5,053 nucleotides of DNA. It comes from CAZISM01 sp964541895. Its GTDB lineage: Bacteria; Zhuqueibacterota; Zhuqueibacteria; Residuimicrobiales; Residuimicrobiaceae. The first letter of the stretch is position 1, and each line of letters begins with the position of its first letter. The stretch is from the NCBI GenBank assembly GCA_964541895.1, contig CAZISM010000241.1:1-5053 (forward strand). The letters are read 5' to 3'. Shown here one piece after another: positions 1-5,022 of this stretch. The position numbers and the translations under genes were made by a program. The notes beneath the pieces were generated by a model that did not search any database, was not told the DNA's origin, and saw only the letters and a list, made by a program, of their open reading frames with translations.

Positions 1-130
1 TCAGCAGGTGATCAGGTGTAAAGCGGGAGAGGCGTTGGCGGAGCTGTTTGATTGAATAGTAGTACCGCGCGTCGCCGCAATCAGCGTAGCGAGCCGGCTC
101 CTGCAAGTCACATCTAATCCAAATGCGCAT
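1..130 (-). CDS. Possible partial ORF, N-terminus of an unknown protein running off the left edge
   Basis: From the ATG at 130-128 a minus-strand frame stays open for 43 codons to the window edge, so the protein is cut off. Its translation begins MRIWIRCDLQEP and continues with a Tyr- and Arg-rich stretch (YYYSIKQLRQRLSRF). Third codon positions are moderately GC-rich, like the neighbouring genes. I do not recognise a family. There is no convincing Shine-Dalgarno sequence before the ATG. A competing minus-strand frame (195-1, ending in TGA at 3-1) also exists but has a less protein-like composition. The ORF lies beyond the terminator of the HEAT gene, so it would need its own promoter, and I could not find a clear one. 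An open frame of this length can arise by chance, so this is only a candidate. Confidence 0.25.
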   Translation of the reverse strand, partial: MRIWIRCDLQEPARYADCGDARYYYSIKQLRQRLSRFTPDHLL

Positions 131-197
131 TCGAAAGAGGAGCTTCCCAACAGCGATTTTCGTCGCGCCATTCTACAACCCCCACCGGCCCACAATG

Positions 198-230
198 AAA
201 AAAAAGCCCTGGTCCGTATGGAACCAGGGC
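198..230 (-). terminator. Rho-independent terminator of the HEAT-repeat gene
   Basis: Read on the minus strand, the arms GCCCTGGT and ACCAGGGC form a perfect 8-bp stem (206-213 with 223-230). It is extended by two GC pairs across a one-base bulge, closes on a four-base loop, and is followed by eight consecutive T residues (205-198). It starts about 30 bp after the stop codon of the HEAT gene. This is a textbook intrinsic terminator in the leftward direction; there is no T-tract on the plus-strand side. It makes the HEAT gene the end of its transcription unit. Confidence 0.9.
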
Positions 231-260
231 TTCATGTTCTCAATCTCTCAGGTTCAAGAC

Positions 261-665
261 CTAGCTGGCCTTTTCACCCTTTTCAAAACGATCGGCAATG
301 GCGGCCAGAGCGGTACGCACGGTTTTGCTCTTGTCCACCTGCGCCTGCTCGCGAATGGCGGTGATGCAACGGCTGTCACCGATCTTCCACAAGGCATTGG
401 CGGCCACGATACGCAGCGAAGCCACATCGTCGGTCTTCATCATCTGCGTCAATACCTCTACCGCTTGCTTGCAGCACTGCACGCCCAGTTTTTCCGCGGC
501 CTTGGCCCTCTCCTGAGCTTTTTCGCTGTTCAACGACACCAGCATCGCTCGCTGTTCCTTGGTCAATTCGGTTGTCGACGGCACATAGGTATCACGCGCC
601 CACGCCGCAACACAGAGCCCAACCACCAGAAGGGCTATTACGCTGATCATTCGAGTCGATTTCAT
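261..665 (-). CDS. Small secreted HEAT-repeat protein, putative sigma-54 target
   Basis: This is a 134-residue protein. Residues 1-23 form a classical signal peptide: Lys/Arg start, hydrophobic core ISVIALLVVGLCVA, and an A-W-A site predicting cleavage before R24. C18 is not in a good lipobox because Leu precedes it. Mature residues about 41-126 show alternating amphipathic helices typical of HEAT/PBS-lyase-like repeats. One repeat covers about 41-75, a second about 79-110 (ASLRIVAANALWKIGD is the most typical segment), and a partial third follows to about 126. Such repeats normally act as protein-binding scaffolds; no catalytic motif is visible. Three cysteines (C64, C65, C100) remain in the mature part. 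The start is fixed by a strong Shine-Dalgarno sequence (GGAGGTG, 676-670). A sigma-54 promoter lies upstream and an intrinsic terminator downstream, so the gene appears to be a monocistronic unit. A periplasmic location is inferred; the function is unknown. Confidence 0.88.
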   Translation of the reverse strand: MKSTRMISVIALLVVGLCVAAWARDTYVPSTTELTKEQRAMLVSLNSEKAQERAKAAEKLGVQCCKQAVEVLTQMMKTDDVASLRIVAANALWKIGDSRCITAIREQAQVDKSKTVRTALAAIADRFEKGEKAS

Positions 666-669
666 GGCA

Positions 670-676
670 CACCTCC
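670..676 (-). promoter_or_regulatory. Strong ribosome binding site of the HEAT-repeat gene
   Basis: On the minus strand GGAGGTG lies four bases before the ATG at 665. It is the clearest Shine-Dalgarno sequence in the window. It confirms the minus-strand reading against the long overlapping plus-strand open frame, and suggests the mRNA is translated efficiently once transcribed. Confidence 0.88.
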
Positions 677-710
677 AAGTTTGAGTGTTCGATGTTTCTA
701 CTCTTGCTAT

Positions 711-728
711 GGCAATTAGCGTACCAAA
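711..728 (-). promoter_or_regulatory. Sigma-54 (-24/-12) promoter for the HEAT-repeat gene
   Basis: On the minus strand the sequence TTTGGTACGCTAATTGCC matches the known sigma-54 consensus YTGGCACG-N4-TTGCW, with T for C after TGG and C for W at the last position. The invariant GG (725-724) and GC (713-712) are exactly ten bases apart, as required. Transcription would start near 700, giving a leader of about 35 nt that contains the strong Shine-Dalgarno sequence of the HEAT gene. A sigma-54 activator gene lies immediately upstream and two candidate enhancer sites lie about 150 bp upstream. The match, spacing and context are seen in the sequence; promoter activity is inferred. Confidence 0.85.
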
Positions 729-738
729 CTGGTTTACA

Positions 739-748
739 TTTTTAAAAA
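739..748. other. T5A5 tract between sigma-54 promoter and enhancer
   Basis: The perfect palindrome TTTTTAAAAA sits in a locally AT-rich stretch (about 733-780) between the promoter and the enhancer-like dyads. Sigma-54 promoters often need a flexible or bent segment here, commonly bound by IHF, so that the activator can loop to the polymerase. I did not find a good match to the IHF consensus, so any DNA-bending role is only inferred. Confidence 0.3.
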
Positions 749-839
749 CTTGGCCCGACCATCTCTATGTTTATGAATACATTGCACTACCCACATCATT
801 ATGCGGTTTCAGGCGCCATGATGCAGGTGAGAGGAATTC

Positions 840-856
840 TGGTACGAAACGTGGCA
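840..856. promoter_or_regulatory. Candidate enhancer site 1 (imperfect 17-bp dyad)
   Basis: TGGTACGAAACGTGGCA has the layout TGGTAC-N5-GTGGCA. The left arm is identical to that of the neighbouring site at 861-877 and the right arm matches in four of six bases. Its centre (848) is about 148 bp upstream of the predicted sigma-54 start site, inside the usual range for enhancer sites. It is probably the weaker of two tandem sites for the Fis-type HTH activator encoded next door; that assignment is inferred. Confidence 0.65.
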
Positions 857-860
857 GTTG

Positions 861-877
861 TGGTACCTTTCGTACCA
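861..877. promoter_or_regulatory. Candidate enhancer site 2 (perfect TGGTAC-N5-GTACCA dyad)
   Basis: TGGTACCTTTCGTACCA has perfect six-base inverted arms around a five-base spacer, the same overall layout as the 17-bp dyads bound by NtrC. Its centre (869) is 21 bp, or two helical turns, from that of the site at 840-856, so two dimers would sit on the same DNA face and could bind cooperatively. It lies about 169 bp upstream of the predicted sigma-54 start. The neighbouring activator is the obvious candidate binder. Confidence 0.72.
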
Positions 878-974
878 GTCGCTCTTTGACAGCGAATTCC
901 AGCCGGCATGAATAGCACGGATGGGAGCATAGTGTGGGAGGCAGAGGTGATTTGAGAAATCGGTTGTGGAATTA

Positions 975-2456
975 TTACAGGCTGTAGCGGGATAATTTTT
1001 CGCGCAGTGTTTTGCGCGCGATGCCGAGGATGCGGGCGGCTTCGCTCTTGTTATAGTCGGCCATCTGCAGCACGGATTGGATGTGCTGCCGTTCCAGCTC
1101 CTCCAGGCGCATGCCTGGCGCGGCCGGCGGCGCCGCGGCGGCACGGCTGATCATACGATGAATGGCTTCGGGATTGCTGTTGAAAATCACCGCCCGTTCC
1201 ACCAGGTTGCGCAGTTCGCGCACGTTGCCGGGGTAATGGTAACTCGACAGATAATCATACAACTCGGGACGAAGGTTCGGCAAACCGGCCTGGTATTTTT
1301 CATTGAACTGCCTGAAGAAAAAATCGATGAGCAGCGGGATATCCTGACATCGGTCCCGCAACGGTGGAATTTCTATCTGCAGCAGATTGATGCGGAAAAA
1401 CAGATCTTCACGAAACGCGCCCTGACGGATCAGGTCGTTCACATTTTTGTTGGTGGCGCTGATGAGACGGACATCGGCGTGCTGGGAGGATTGCCCGCCG
1501 ACCCGTTCGAACACGCCATCCTGCAACACCCGCAGCAGCTTGGCCTGGGTGGCCAGACTCATGTCGCCGATCTCATCGAGAAACAGCGTCGACCCATCTG
1601 CGAATTCGAATTTGCCTTTCCGCCGGTACAGCGCGCCGGTGAACGCCCCTTTTTCGTGGCCGAACAGTTCGCTCTCCACCAGCGTCTCCGGAATCGAGGC
1701 ACAATTCATCACCACCATGCTCTTGTCCCGACGCCGGCTGGATCGATGGATGGCGCGGGCCACCAGTTCCTTGCCGGTGCCACTTTCACCGGTGAGCAGT
1801 ACGCTGGCATCCGTGGCCGAAATCTGGCTGATCAATTGCTTGATTTCCCGTATCGCCGGCGACACGCCGATAATTTCCGCATAGGCATCCACCCGCCGGA
1901 TCGGCCGCAAGCGGCTGGCCGCATCGGGCACGCCGGCGGCAGCGCTCTCGGCCCCGGCCGTTGTTTTTTGTGTGAACAGGGTTGCCAGAATACGCAGACC
2001 GTCCAGTTCATCGAGAGTGTAATCAATGCCGGAAACCTTGGACCCCAGACTTATGACCAGAAAGCGCGTGTGGCTGAGGAACAGCGGCAAATGCAGTTCA
2101 CACGCCTGCCACGGACCGTCCTCCTGATCCATCAACAACAGATAGCCCCCCGCCCTCTGCTCATCGCAGGTCAGCAAGAGACCGCGCTGCAAAATGGTTT
2201 CATCCAGTTCCTGACGAAACAGCAGCGATGGTAAGGGAGGTATCAGCGCAGAGTGGGAGAAAATATTCCTGGCGAGAAGGCGGCCGGACGGCAGATCAAA
2301 CAGCAAAATGGACACAAACGAAGCGTTCATCCACCCGGCCAGAAAGGGGCAGGTGTACTCCAGCAGGGCCGCCGAATCGTTGACGGATTCGACCTTTTCC
2401 AGAAACTCGGCCAGAGCGGCCAGAGGCCGACAGGATTGTGGTGGATTTTCCTTCAT
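975..2456 (-). CDS. Sigma-54-dependent transcriptional activator (GAF-like, AAA+, Fis-type HTH)
   Basis: This 493-residue protein is a bacterial enhancer-binding protein that would remodel sigma-54 RNA polymerase by ATP hydrolysis. Residues about 10-165 resemble a GAF sensor domain, ending in the typical segment around 147-163 (TLDELDGLRILATLFTQ). There is no receiver domain, so it is probably controlled by a ligand or partner rather than phosphorylation. The AAA+ domain (about 193-425) is complete: Walker A GESGTGKE (223-230), sigma-54 contact loop GAFTGA (270-275), Walker B LFLDE (291-295), sensor I around N336, arginine-finger region FREDLFFR (348-355) and sensor II YPGNVREL (408-415). Residues 451-490 form a Fis-type HTH (NKSEAARILGIARKTLREKL). 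Length is normal for the class. The start lacks a good Shine-Dalgarno sequence, but no upstream alternative is evident. The sigma-54 promoter and paired dyads just downstream make the HEAT gene its likely target. Its effector is unknown. Confidence 0.95.
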   Translation of the reverse strand: MKENPPQSCRPLAALAEFLEKVESVNDSAALLEYTCPFLAGWMNASFVSILLFDLPSGRLLARNIFSHSALIPPLPSLLFRQELDETILQRGLLLTCDEQRAGGYLLLMDQEDGPWQACELHLPLFLSHTRFLVISLGSKVSGIDYTLDELDGLRILATLFTQKTTAGAESAAAGVPDAASRLRPIRRVDAYAEIIGVSPAIREIKQLISQISATDASVLLTGESGTGKELVARAIHRSSRRRDKSMVVMNCASIPETLVESELFGHEKGAFTGALYRRKGKFEFADGSTLFLDEIGDMSLATQAKLLRVLQDGVFERVGGQSSQHADVRLISATNKNVNDLIRQGAFREDLFFRINLLQIEIPPLRDRCQDIPLLIDFFFRQFNEKYQAGLPNLRPELYDYLSSYHYPGNVRELRNLVERAVIFNSNPEAIHRMISRAAAAPPAAPGMRLEELERQHIQSVLQMADYNKSEAARILGIARKTLREKLSRYSL

Positions 2457-2460
2457 CTCT

Positions 2461-2466
2461 ATTATA
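2461..2466 (-). promoter_or_regulatory. Possible -10 element directly before the activator start codon
   Basis: A perfect TATAAT occurs on the minus strand, ending four bases before the ATG at 2456. No good TTGACA-like -35 element lies 16-18 bp upstream. No Shine-Dalgarno sequence is present at the usual distance either, so if it is used the transcript would be nearly leaderless. The hexamer may be a chance match in an AT-rich stretch. Confidence 0.28.
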
Positions 2467-2517
2467 TACAGCTATAAAAGGGCAAAAGTTTCATTCCGTG
2501 CTGCTCAAAGGCAGAGC

Positions 2518-2547
2518 AAAAGCGCCGGGATCGCTTGCCGGCGGCGC
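2518..2547 (-). terminator. Weak terminator-like hairpin between the TonB-like gene and the activator gene
   Basis: On the minus strand GCGCCG (2547-2542) pairs with CGGCGC (2527-2522) across a 14-base loop and is followed by only four T residues. It lies about 17 bp after the stop codon of the TonB-like gene. The stem is short and the T-run weak, so it may attenuate rather than stop transcription into the activator gene. It could also be chance in GC-rich DNA. Confidence 0.33.
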
Positions 2548-2563
2548 GGCCCTTTGCCGGGAA

Positions 2564-3568
2564 CTAGCGCAGCACGTAATAGAAAATCCAGGTCATTTCC
2601 AGAAATTCCTCCGGAAAATTGGCCGGCAACGATTTGAAGGGATTGGAGCCGCGCACGGCGTTTATACTGGTTTGCACCAGGGCCACATGACCGCGATATC
2701 CCAGGGTCTTGAGCCCTTCCACGCGGCCGTCCCGCCGCAAACGAAATTGCAGTTGCACCTCCCCGCTGATGGCGCCCATTTGATAGAACGCAGGCGGCGG
2801 AAAAATGTGCTCGCGCAGACGCCGACGCATATATTCGATATAAGGCGCCCACTCCCACGCATAGGTGCTCAGCGAAACGTCCCCGAATTCAGGCGCGGTC
2901 GTCATGCGGTTGTCGTACTGGCCGTCGTTGGCAAAAGCGCGGTTGCCGCCGCTGCCGCCGGCGTTATGCAGCATATCCCGACTGAAAGGCCGGTAATTCT
3001 GCGACGCCGGCGCATCCACCCCCAGTGAATCGCCGCTCTGTTGGCGACGCAGCTGTTGATGGGGTATCATGCCGTTGCCTTCATAGGGTTTGGCCGCGCC
3101 GCTGCCGCTCGCATCAGCCAGAACGGCCGCAGCGCCGGATTGCTCCTGCGCCGGCAGAGAGGGCTGCTGGGCCGGCTGCGGTTGCCCTGGCGGCAATCCA
3201 TCGCCACCCTGAAAAACAGGCGCCCTGGTGTTGCCTTCGCTGTAGGGCAAACCCTGCGGCAGATCCTTTTGCGCGCGCCGGTCGGCCGCTTCCGCACTCT
3301 TATCAGAGAGAAATCGTGCAGGTTCGGAAGATTTTTTATCCTTGACGATTTCCGGCGTTTCGATCAGCTCGATGGGGATATAACGAAAACGGGGATAGCG
3401 GGCTTGCACGGAATCAGGATAGGCCGATACCGGCCGATCCGGCAGGACATACCGGTCCGAATCCAGTCCGTGACGAAAAGCAATGAGCAGCAGGATGTGC
3501 AGCAAGCCGGAAACAACCAGAGCCAAGAGCAGGTTTCGTTCAACATGTTCGGGATCGCGTCGATACAT
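2564..3568 (-). CDS. TonB/TolA-family envelope energy-transducer-like protein
   Basis: This is a 334-residue protein with the three-part plan of TonB/TolA proteins. A short basic cytoplasmic N-terminus leads into one membrane helix at about 13-31. The helix contains S20-x3-H24, the pattern through which TonB and TolA engage ExbB/ExbD or TolQ/TolR. A long low-complexity periplasmic linker follows (about 75-230), with a Pro/Gln-rich part at 125-142 and Gly/Ala/Ser/Asn-rich parts. The C-terminal domain (about 238-334) starts with YIEYMRRRLREHIFPPP. It continues with the strand segment GEVQLQFRLRRDGRVEGLKTLG and ends in NPFKSLPANFPEEFLEMTW, more TolA-like than classical TonB. The role is presumably to couple inner-membrane energy to an outer-membrane or periplasmic partner. 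The gene begins 3 bp after the cutA stop with a weak Shine-Dalgarno sequence, so translational coupling is likely. No ExbB/ExbD or TolQ/TolR partners are in the window, so the exact role is open. Confidence 0.85.
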   Translation of the reverse strand: MYRRDPEHVERNLLLALVVSGLLHILLLIAFRHGLDSDRYVLPDRPVSAYPDSVQARYPRFRYIPIELIETPEIVKDKKSSEPARFLSDKSAEAADRRAQKDLPQGLPYSEGNTRAPVFQGGDGLPPGQPQPAQQPSLPAQEQSGAAAVLADASGSGAAKPYEGNGMIPHQQLRRQQSGDSLGVDAPASQNYRPFSRDMLHNAGGSGGNRAFANDGQYDNRMTTAPEFGDVSLSTYAWEWAPYIEYMRRRLREHIFPPPAFYQMGAISGEVQLQFRLRRDGRVEGLKTLGYRGHVALVQTSINAVRGSNPFKSLPANFPEEFLEMTWIFYYVLR

Positions 3569-3571
3569 GGC

Positions 3572-3904
3572 CTATTGCCAATCCGCCAGTTCGGTCTCTT
3601 CGTGGATCCAGTCAAGATACTCACGATGACCTTCGACGATCGGCAGCGCAATGATCTCGGGCACGTCATACGAGTGATGGGTCGTGATCCATTCGCTCAG
3701 TTCTTTGAAATACTTTTTGCGCGTCTTCATGATGACCATCACTTCACCCGCCTCGGTGACCTTTTGTTGCCACCAGAAAAACGACTGCACCCCCGGCACG
3801 ATATTGGCACAGGCGATCAGACGGGCCTGCAACACCTTTTTAACGATTTTTTCCGCTTCCTCCTGCGAGGCGCAAGTGGTCAGCACCATATAGTAGGTAT
3901 CCAT
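3572..3904 (-). CDS. cutA: CutA divalent-cation tolerance protein
   Basis: This 110-residue protein is a full-length CutA1-family member, a small trimeric ferredoxin-like-fold protein historically linked to divalent metal tolerance and of uncertain biochemical role. Family signatures are all present: the early strand MVLTT followed by helix SQEEAEKIVKKVL, then RLIACANIVPGVQSFFWW (28-45), EVMVIMKTR (54-62), HSYDVPEIIALPI (77-89) and YLDWI (96-100). The ATG start places the first strand where the family expects it and follows a modest GGAA purine motif. The gene is first in a leftward unit with the TonB-like gene, which starts 3 bp after its stop. A good sigma-70-type promoter lies upstream. 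Cotranscription with an envelope energy-transducer-like protein could mean shared metal-related physiology, but that is inference. Confidence 0.95.
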   Translation of the reverse strand: MDTYYMVLTTCASQEEAEKIVKKVLQARLIACANIVPGVQSFFWWQQKVTEAGEVMVIMKTRKKYFKELSEWITTHHSYDVPEIIALPIVEGHREYLDWIHEETELADWQ

Positions 3905-3924
3905 AATTCCATTCTGGTTAGAGT

Positions 3925-3951
3925 GATTGCAATCAGCAAAATAATTGCAAA
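3925..3951. repeat. Repeated ATTGCAA motif overlapping the cutA promoter
   Basis: GATTGCAATC (3925-3934) is a perfect ten-base palindrome. The related ATTGCAAA lies 18 bp further on (3944-3951). The two ATTGCAA copies bracket the -10 element and predicted start of the cutA promoter, within a divergent intergenic region, so they could be an operator. They may also be chance in AT-rich DNA. Confidence 0.35.
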
Positions 3952-3966
3952 TGTGATAAAAGTCAA
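3938..3966 (-). promoter_or_regulatory. Sigma-70-type promoter of the cutA operon
   Basis: On the minus strand TTGACT (3966-3961, five of six to consensus) is followed after exactly 17 bp by TATTTT (3943-3938, four of six). A start near 3931 gives a leader of about 27 nt before the cutA ATG. The match and spacing are good for a housekeeping promoter. It should drive cutA and the closely spaced TonB-like gene, and perhaps read weakly into the activator gene. Confidence 0.65.
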
Positions 3967-3986
3967 GTAATTTCCATCATCAGGAC

Positions 3987-4008
3987 CGGGAACCCGGGGA
4001 CGTTCCCG
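3987..4008. repeat. 7-bp inverted repeat in the leader of the divergent membrane-protein gene
   Basis: CGGGAAC (3987-3993) and GTTCCCG (4002-4008) are exact complements with an eight-base loop, ending 30 bp before the ATG at 4039. It could form a hairpin in the 5' leader of that mRNA or be a protein-binding site. No T-tract follows, so it is not a terminator. I found no convincing plus-strand sigma-70 promoter between 3905 and 4038. Confidence 0.35.
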
Positions 4009-4038
4009 CCGTACAACAGGTGACGACAGCGAGAATCC

Positions 4039-5022
4039 ATGAAGAAAACGGTTATCATATCCCTTTTGTTCCATGCCGGACTCTTGATCGTGTTCCTGGT
4101 CGTGCGTATTCCCCTCAAGGTGGCGTCAGAGGACATTTTTGTTGTTTGGGACATGGTGGAAGTGAAACCGGAATCCCGTCAACAGCCATTACCCAAAACC
4201 GAGAACATGCCGGCGATCGTCACAGCGGAAAAACAAGAGTTCGAAGTGGATGAGACCGGTGGAATCGCGGTTGCAGCGCTGTGGCCAGATTCACTGACCG
4301 CAGCACCTCAGGATTCGCAGCCGGACGCCATAGAGCTGAACTATTCTGATTTCTATTTAAAGAAAAACCTGGCAGAACGTCCGCCGCAGGACTCGAGTGA
4401 ACAGAAAATCATGCCGATGTGGAACGGTCTGCCCCCATTAAGCGATCCCATAGTCGGCAGCCGGGACGGCGATATCGGCACCCGGGAGATGGCGCGTCGC
4501 CGGCAAACCTATGGCAAACCCGTGCCCCTGACCGATGTGGGCCGCGCTCTGGCGCAAAAGCTGCAAGGCAAAGCCAAACCGCCAACTCCGCGCATGCGCT
4601 TTATTCCCACCATGGCGGAACTGGACGTCCTGCTGGCGGTCTGGCCGCACGAAAGCATCACCGATCAGGATGTCTACCGCCGGCTGGATGCGTCGGTTCA
4701 CTTGACCGCGGAAGATGTGCTAAAGATCCTCAAAGGTCTGGAAAGCAAAGGGGTGTTAAGCTCGGAACTGGTCAGCCCCCGTAACGAGTTTACCATCGCT
4801 ACACCACTCGGCTCCGCCGGACTTGAAATGAGCGCGCAGAACCGACGCAACCGCATCTTTCGCTACAAGAGCCTGATCGACCGGCAGCACATGATTCGTT
4901 TTCTCAACGCGGTGTTGGACCAGGTGCAGAACCGGCGCGGGCCCTATTATCAGCCGCATCAGGACAACAGCCGCCTGGCGCAGGACCTGCAGGATAAAAT
5001 CGTCAAACTCGTTGACGAGTAA
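4039..5022 (+). CDS. Membrane-anchored protein with TonB-like N-terminus and BlaI/MecI-like winged-helix C-terminal domain
   Basis: This is a 327-residue protein I cannot assign to a named family. Residues 5-22 form a single membrane helix carrying S8-x3-H12, the TonB/TolA energy-coupling signature. It is followed by a TonB-like strand (EDIFVVWDMVEVKPE, 31-45) and a long Pro/Gln/Asp-rich linker to about 185. Residues about 190-256 resemble the winged helix of BlaI/MecI repressors. There is an AELDVLLAVWP helix, then TDQDVYRRL, a recognition-like helix TAEDVLKILKGLESKGV, and a wing-like segment ending FTIATPL. A charged helical tail follows (about 265-327). An in-frame TGA at 4021-4023 excludes a longer start, so the ATG at 4039 is the first possible one; its Shine-Dalgarno sequence is weak (GAGA). 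The gene is divergent from cutA. If the helix inserts like TonB, the winged helix would be periplasmic and more likely a protein-binding module than a DNA-binding one. The gene is secure; the function is inferred and unknown. Confidence 0.88.
   Translation: MKKTVIISLLFHAGLLIVFLVVRIPLKVASEDIFVVWDMVEVKPESRQQPLPKTENMPAIVTAEKQEFEVDETGGIAVAALWPDSLTAAPQDSQPDAIELNYSDFYLKKNLAERPPQDSSEQKIMPMWNGLPPLSDPIVGSRDGDIGTREMARRRQTYGKPVPLTDVGRALAQKLQGKAKPPTPRMRFIPTMAELDVLLAVWPHESITDQDVYRRLDASVHLTAEDVLKILKGLESKGVLSSELVSPRNEFTIATPLGSAGLEMSAQNRRNRIFRYKSLIDRQHMIRFLNAVLDQVQNRRGPYYQPHQDNSRLAQDLQDKIVKLVDE

Larger units (their letters stand above)
839..878. repeat. 11-bp perfect inverted repeat spanning both enhancer dyads
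   Basis: CTGGTACGAAA (839-849) and TTTCGTACCAG (868-878) are exact reverse complements separated by 18 bp. The pair comes from the outer arms of the two tandem dyads. It is flanked by GGAATTC (833-839) and its complement GAATTCC (894-900). As RNA it could fold into a hairpin about 97 bp after the activator stop codon. No T-tract follows in the leftward direction, so a DNA-binding role is favoured over termination. Confidence 0.7.

Noticed and set aside
123..719. Plus-strand open frame of 198 codons overlapping the HEAT-repeat gene
   Set aside because: It lies opposite a minus-strand gene with signal peptide, repeats, strong Shine-Dalgarno sequence, sigma-54 promoter and terminator. It also runs through the terminator hairpin and has a low-complexity, non-protein-like composition.
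742..770. Plus-strand TTGGCCCG considered as a second sigma-54 promoter
   Set aside because: There is no GC dinucleotide ten bases after the GG, and no plus-strand gene follows.
839..878. Inverted repeat considered as terminator of the activator gene
   Set aside because: No T-tract follows in the leftward direction and the loop is long. Its resolution into two 17-bp dyads at enhancer distance from a sigma-54 promoter is a better explanation.
1077..2234. Long plus-strand open frame of 385 codons opposite the sigma-54 activator gene
   Set aside because: It is entirely antisense to a gene with complete AAA+ and HTH motifs, has no recognisable domain, and is explained by the codon bias of the real gene.
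3041..3970. Plus-strand open frame of 309 codons opposite the TonB-like gene and cutA
   Set aside because: It crosses two well-supported minus-strand genes and their promoter, and shows no family signature.
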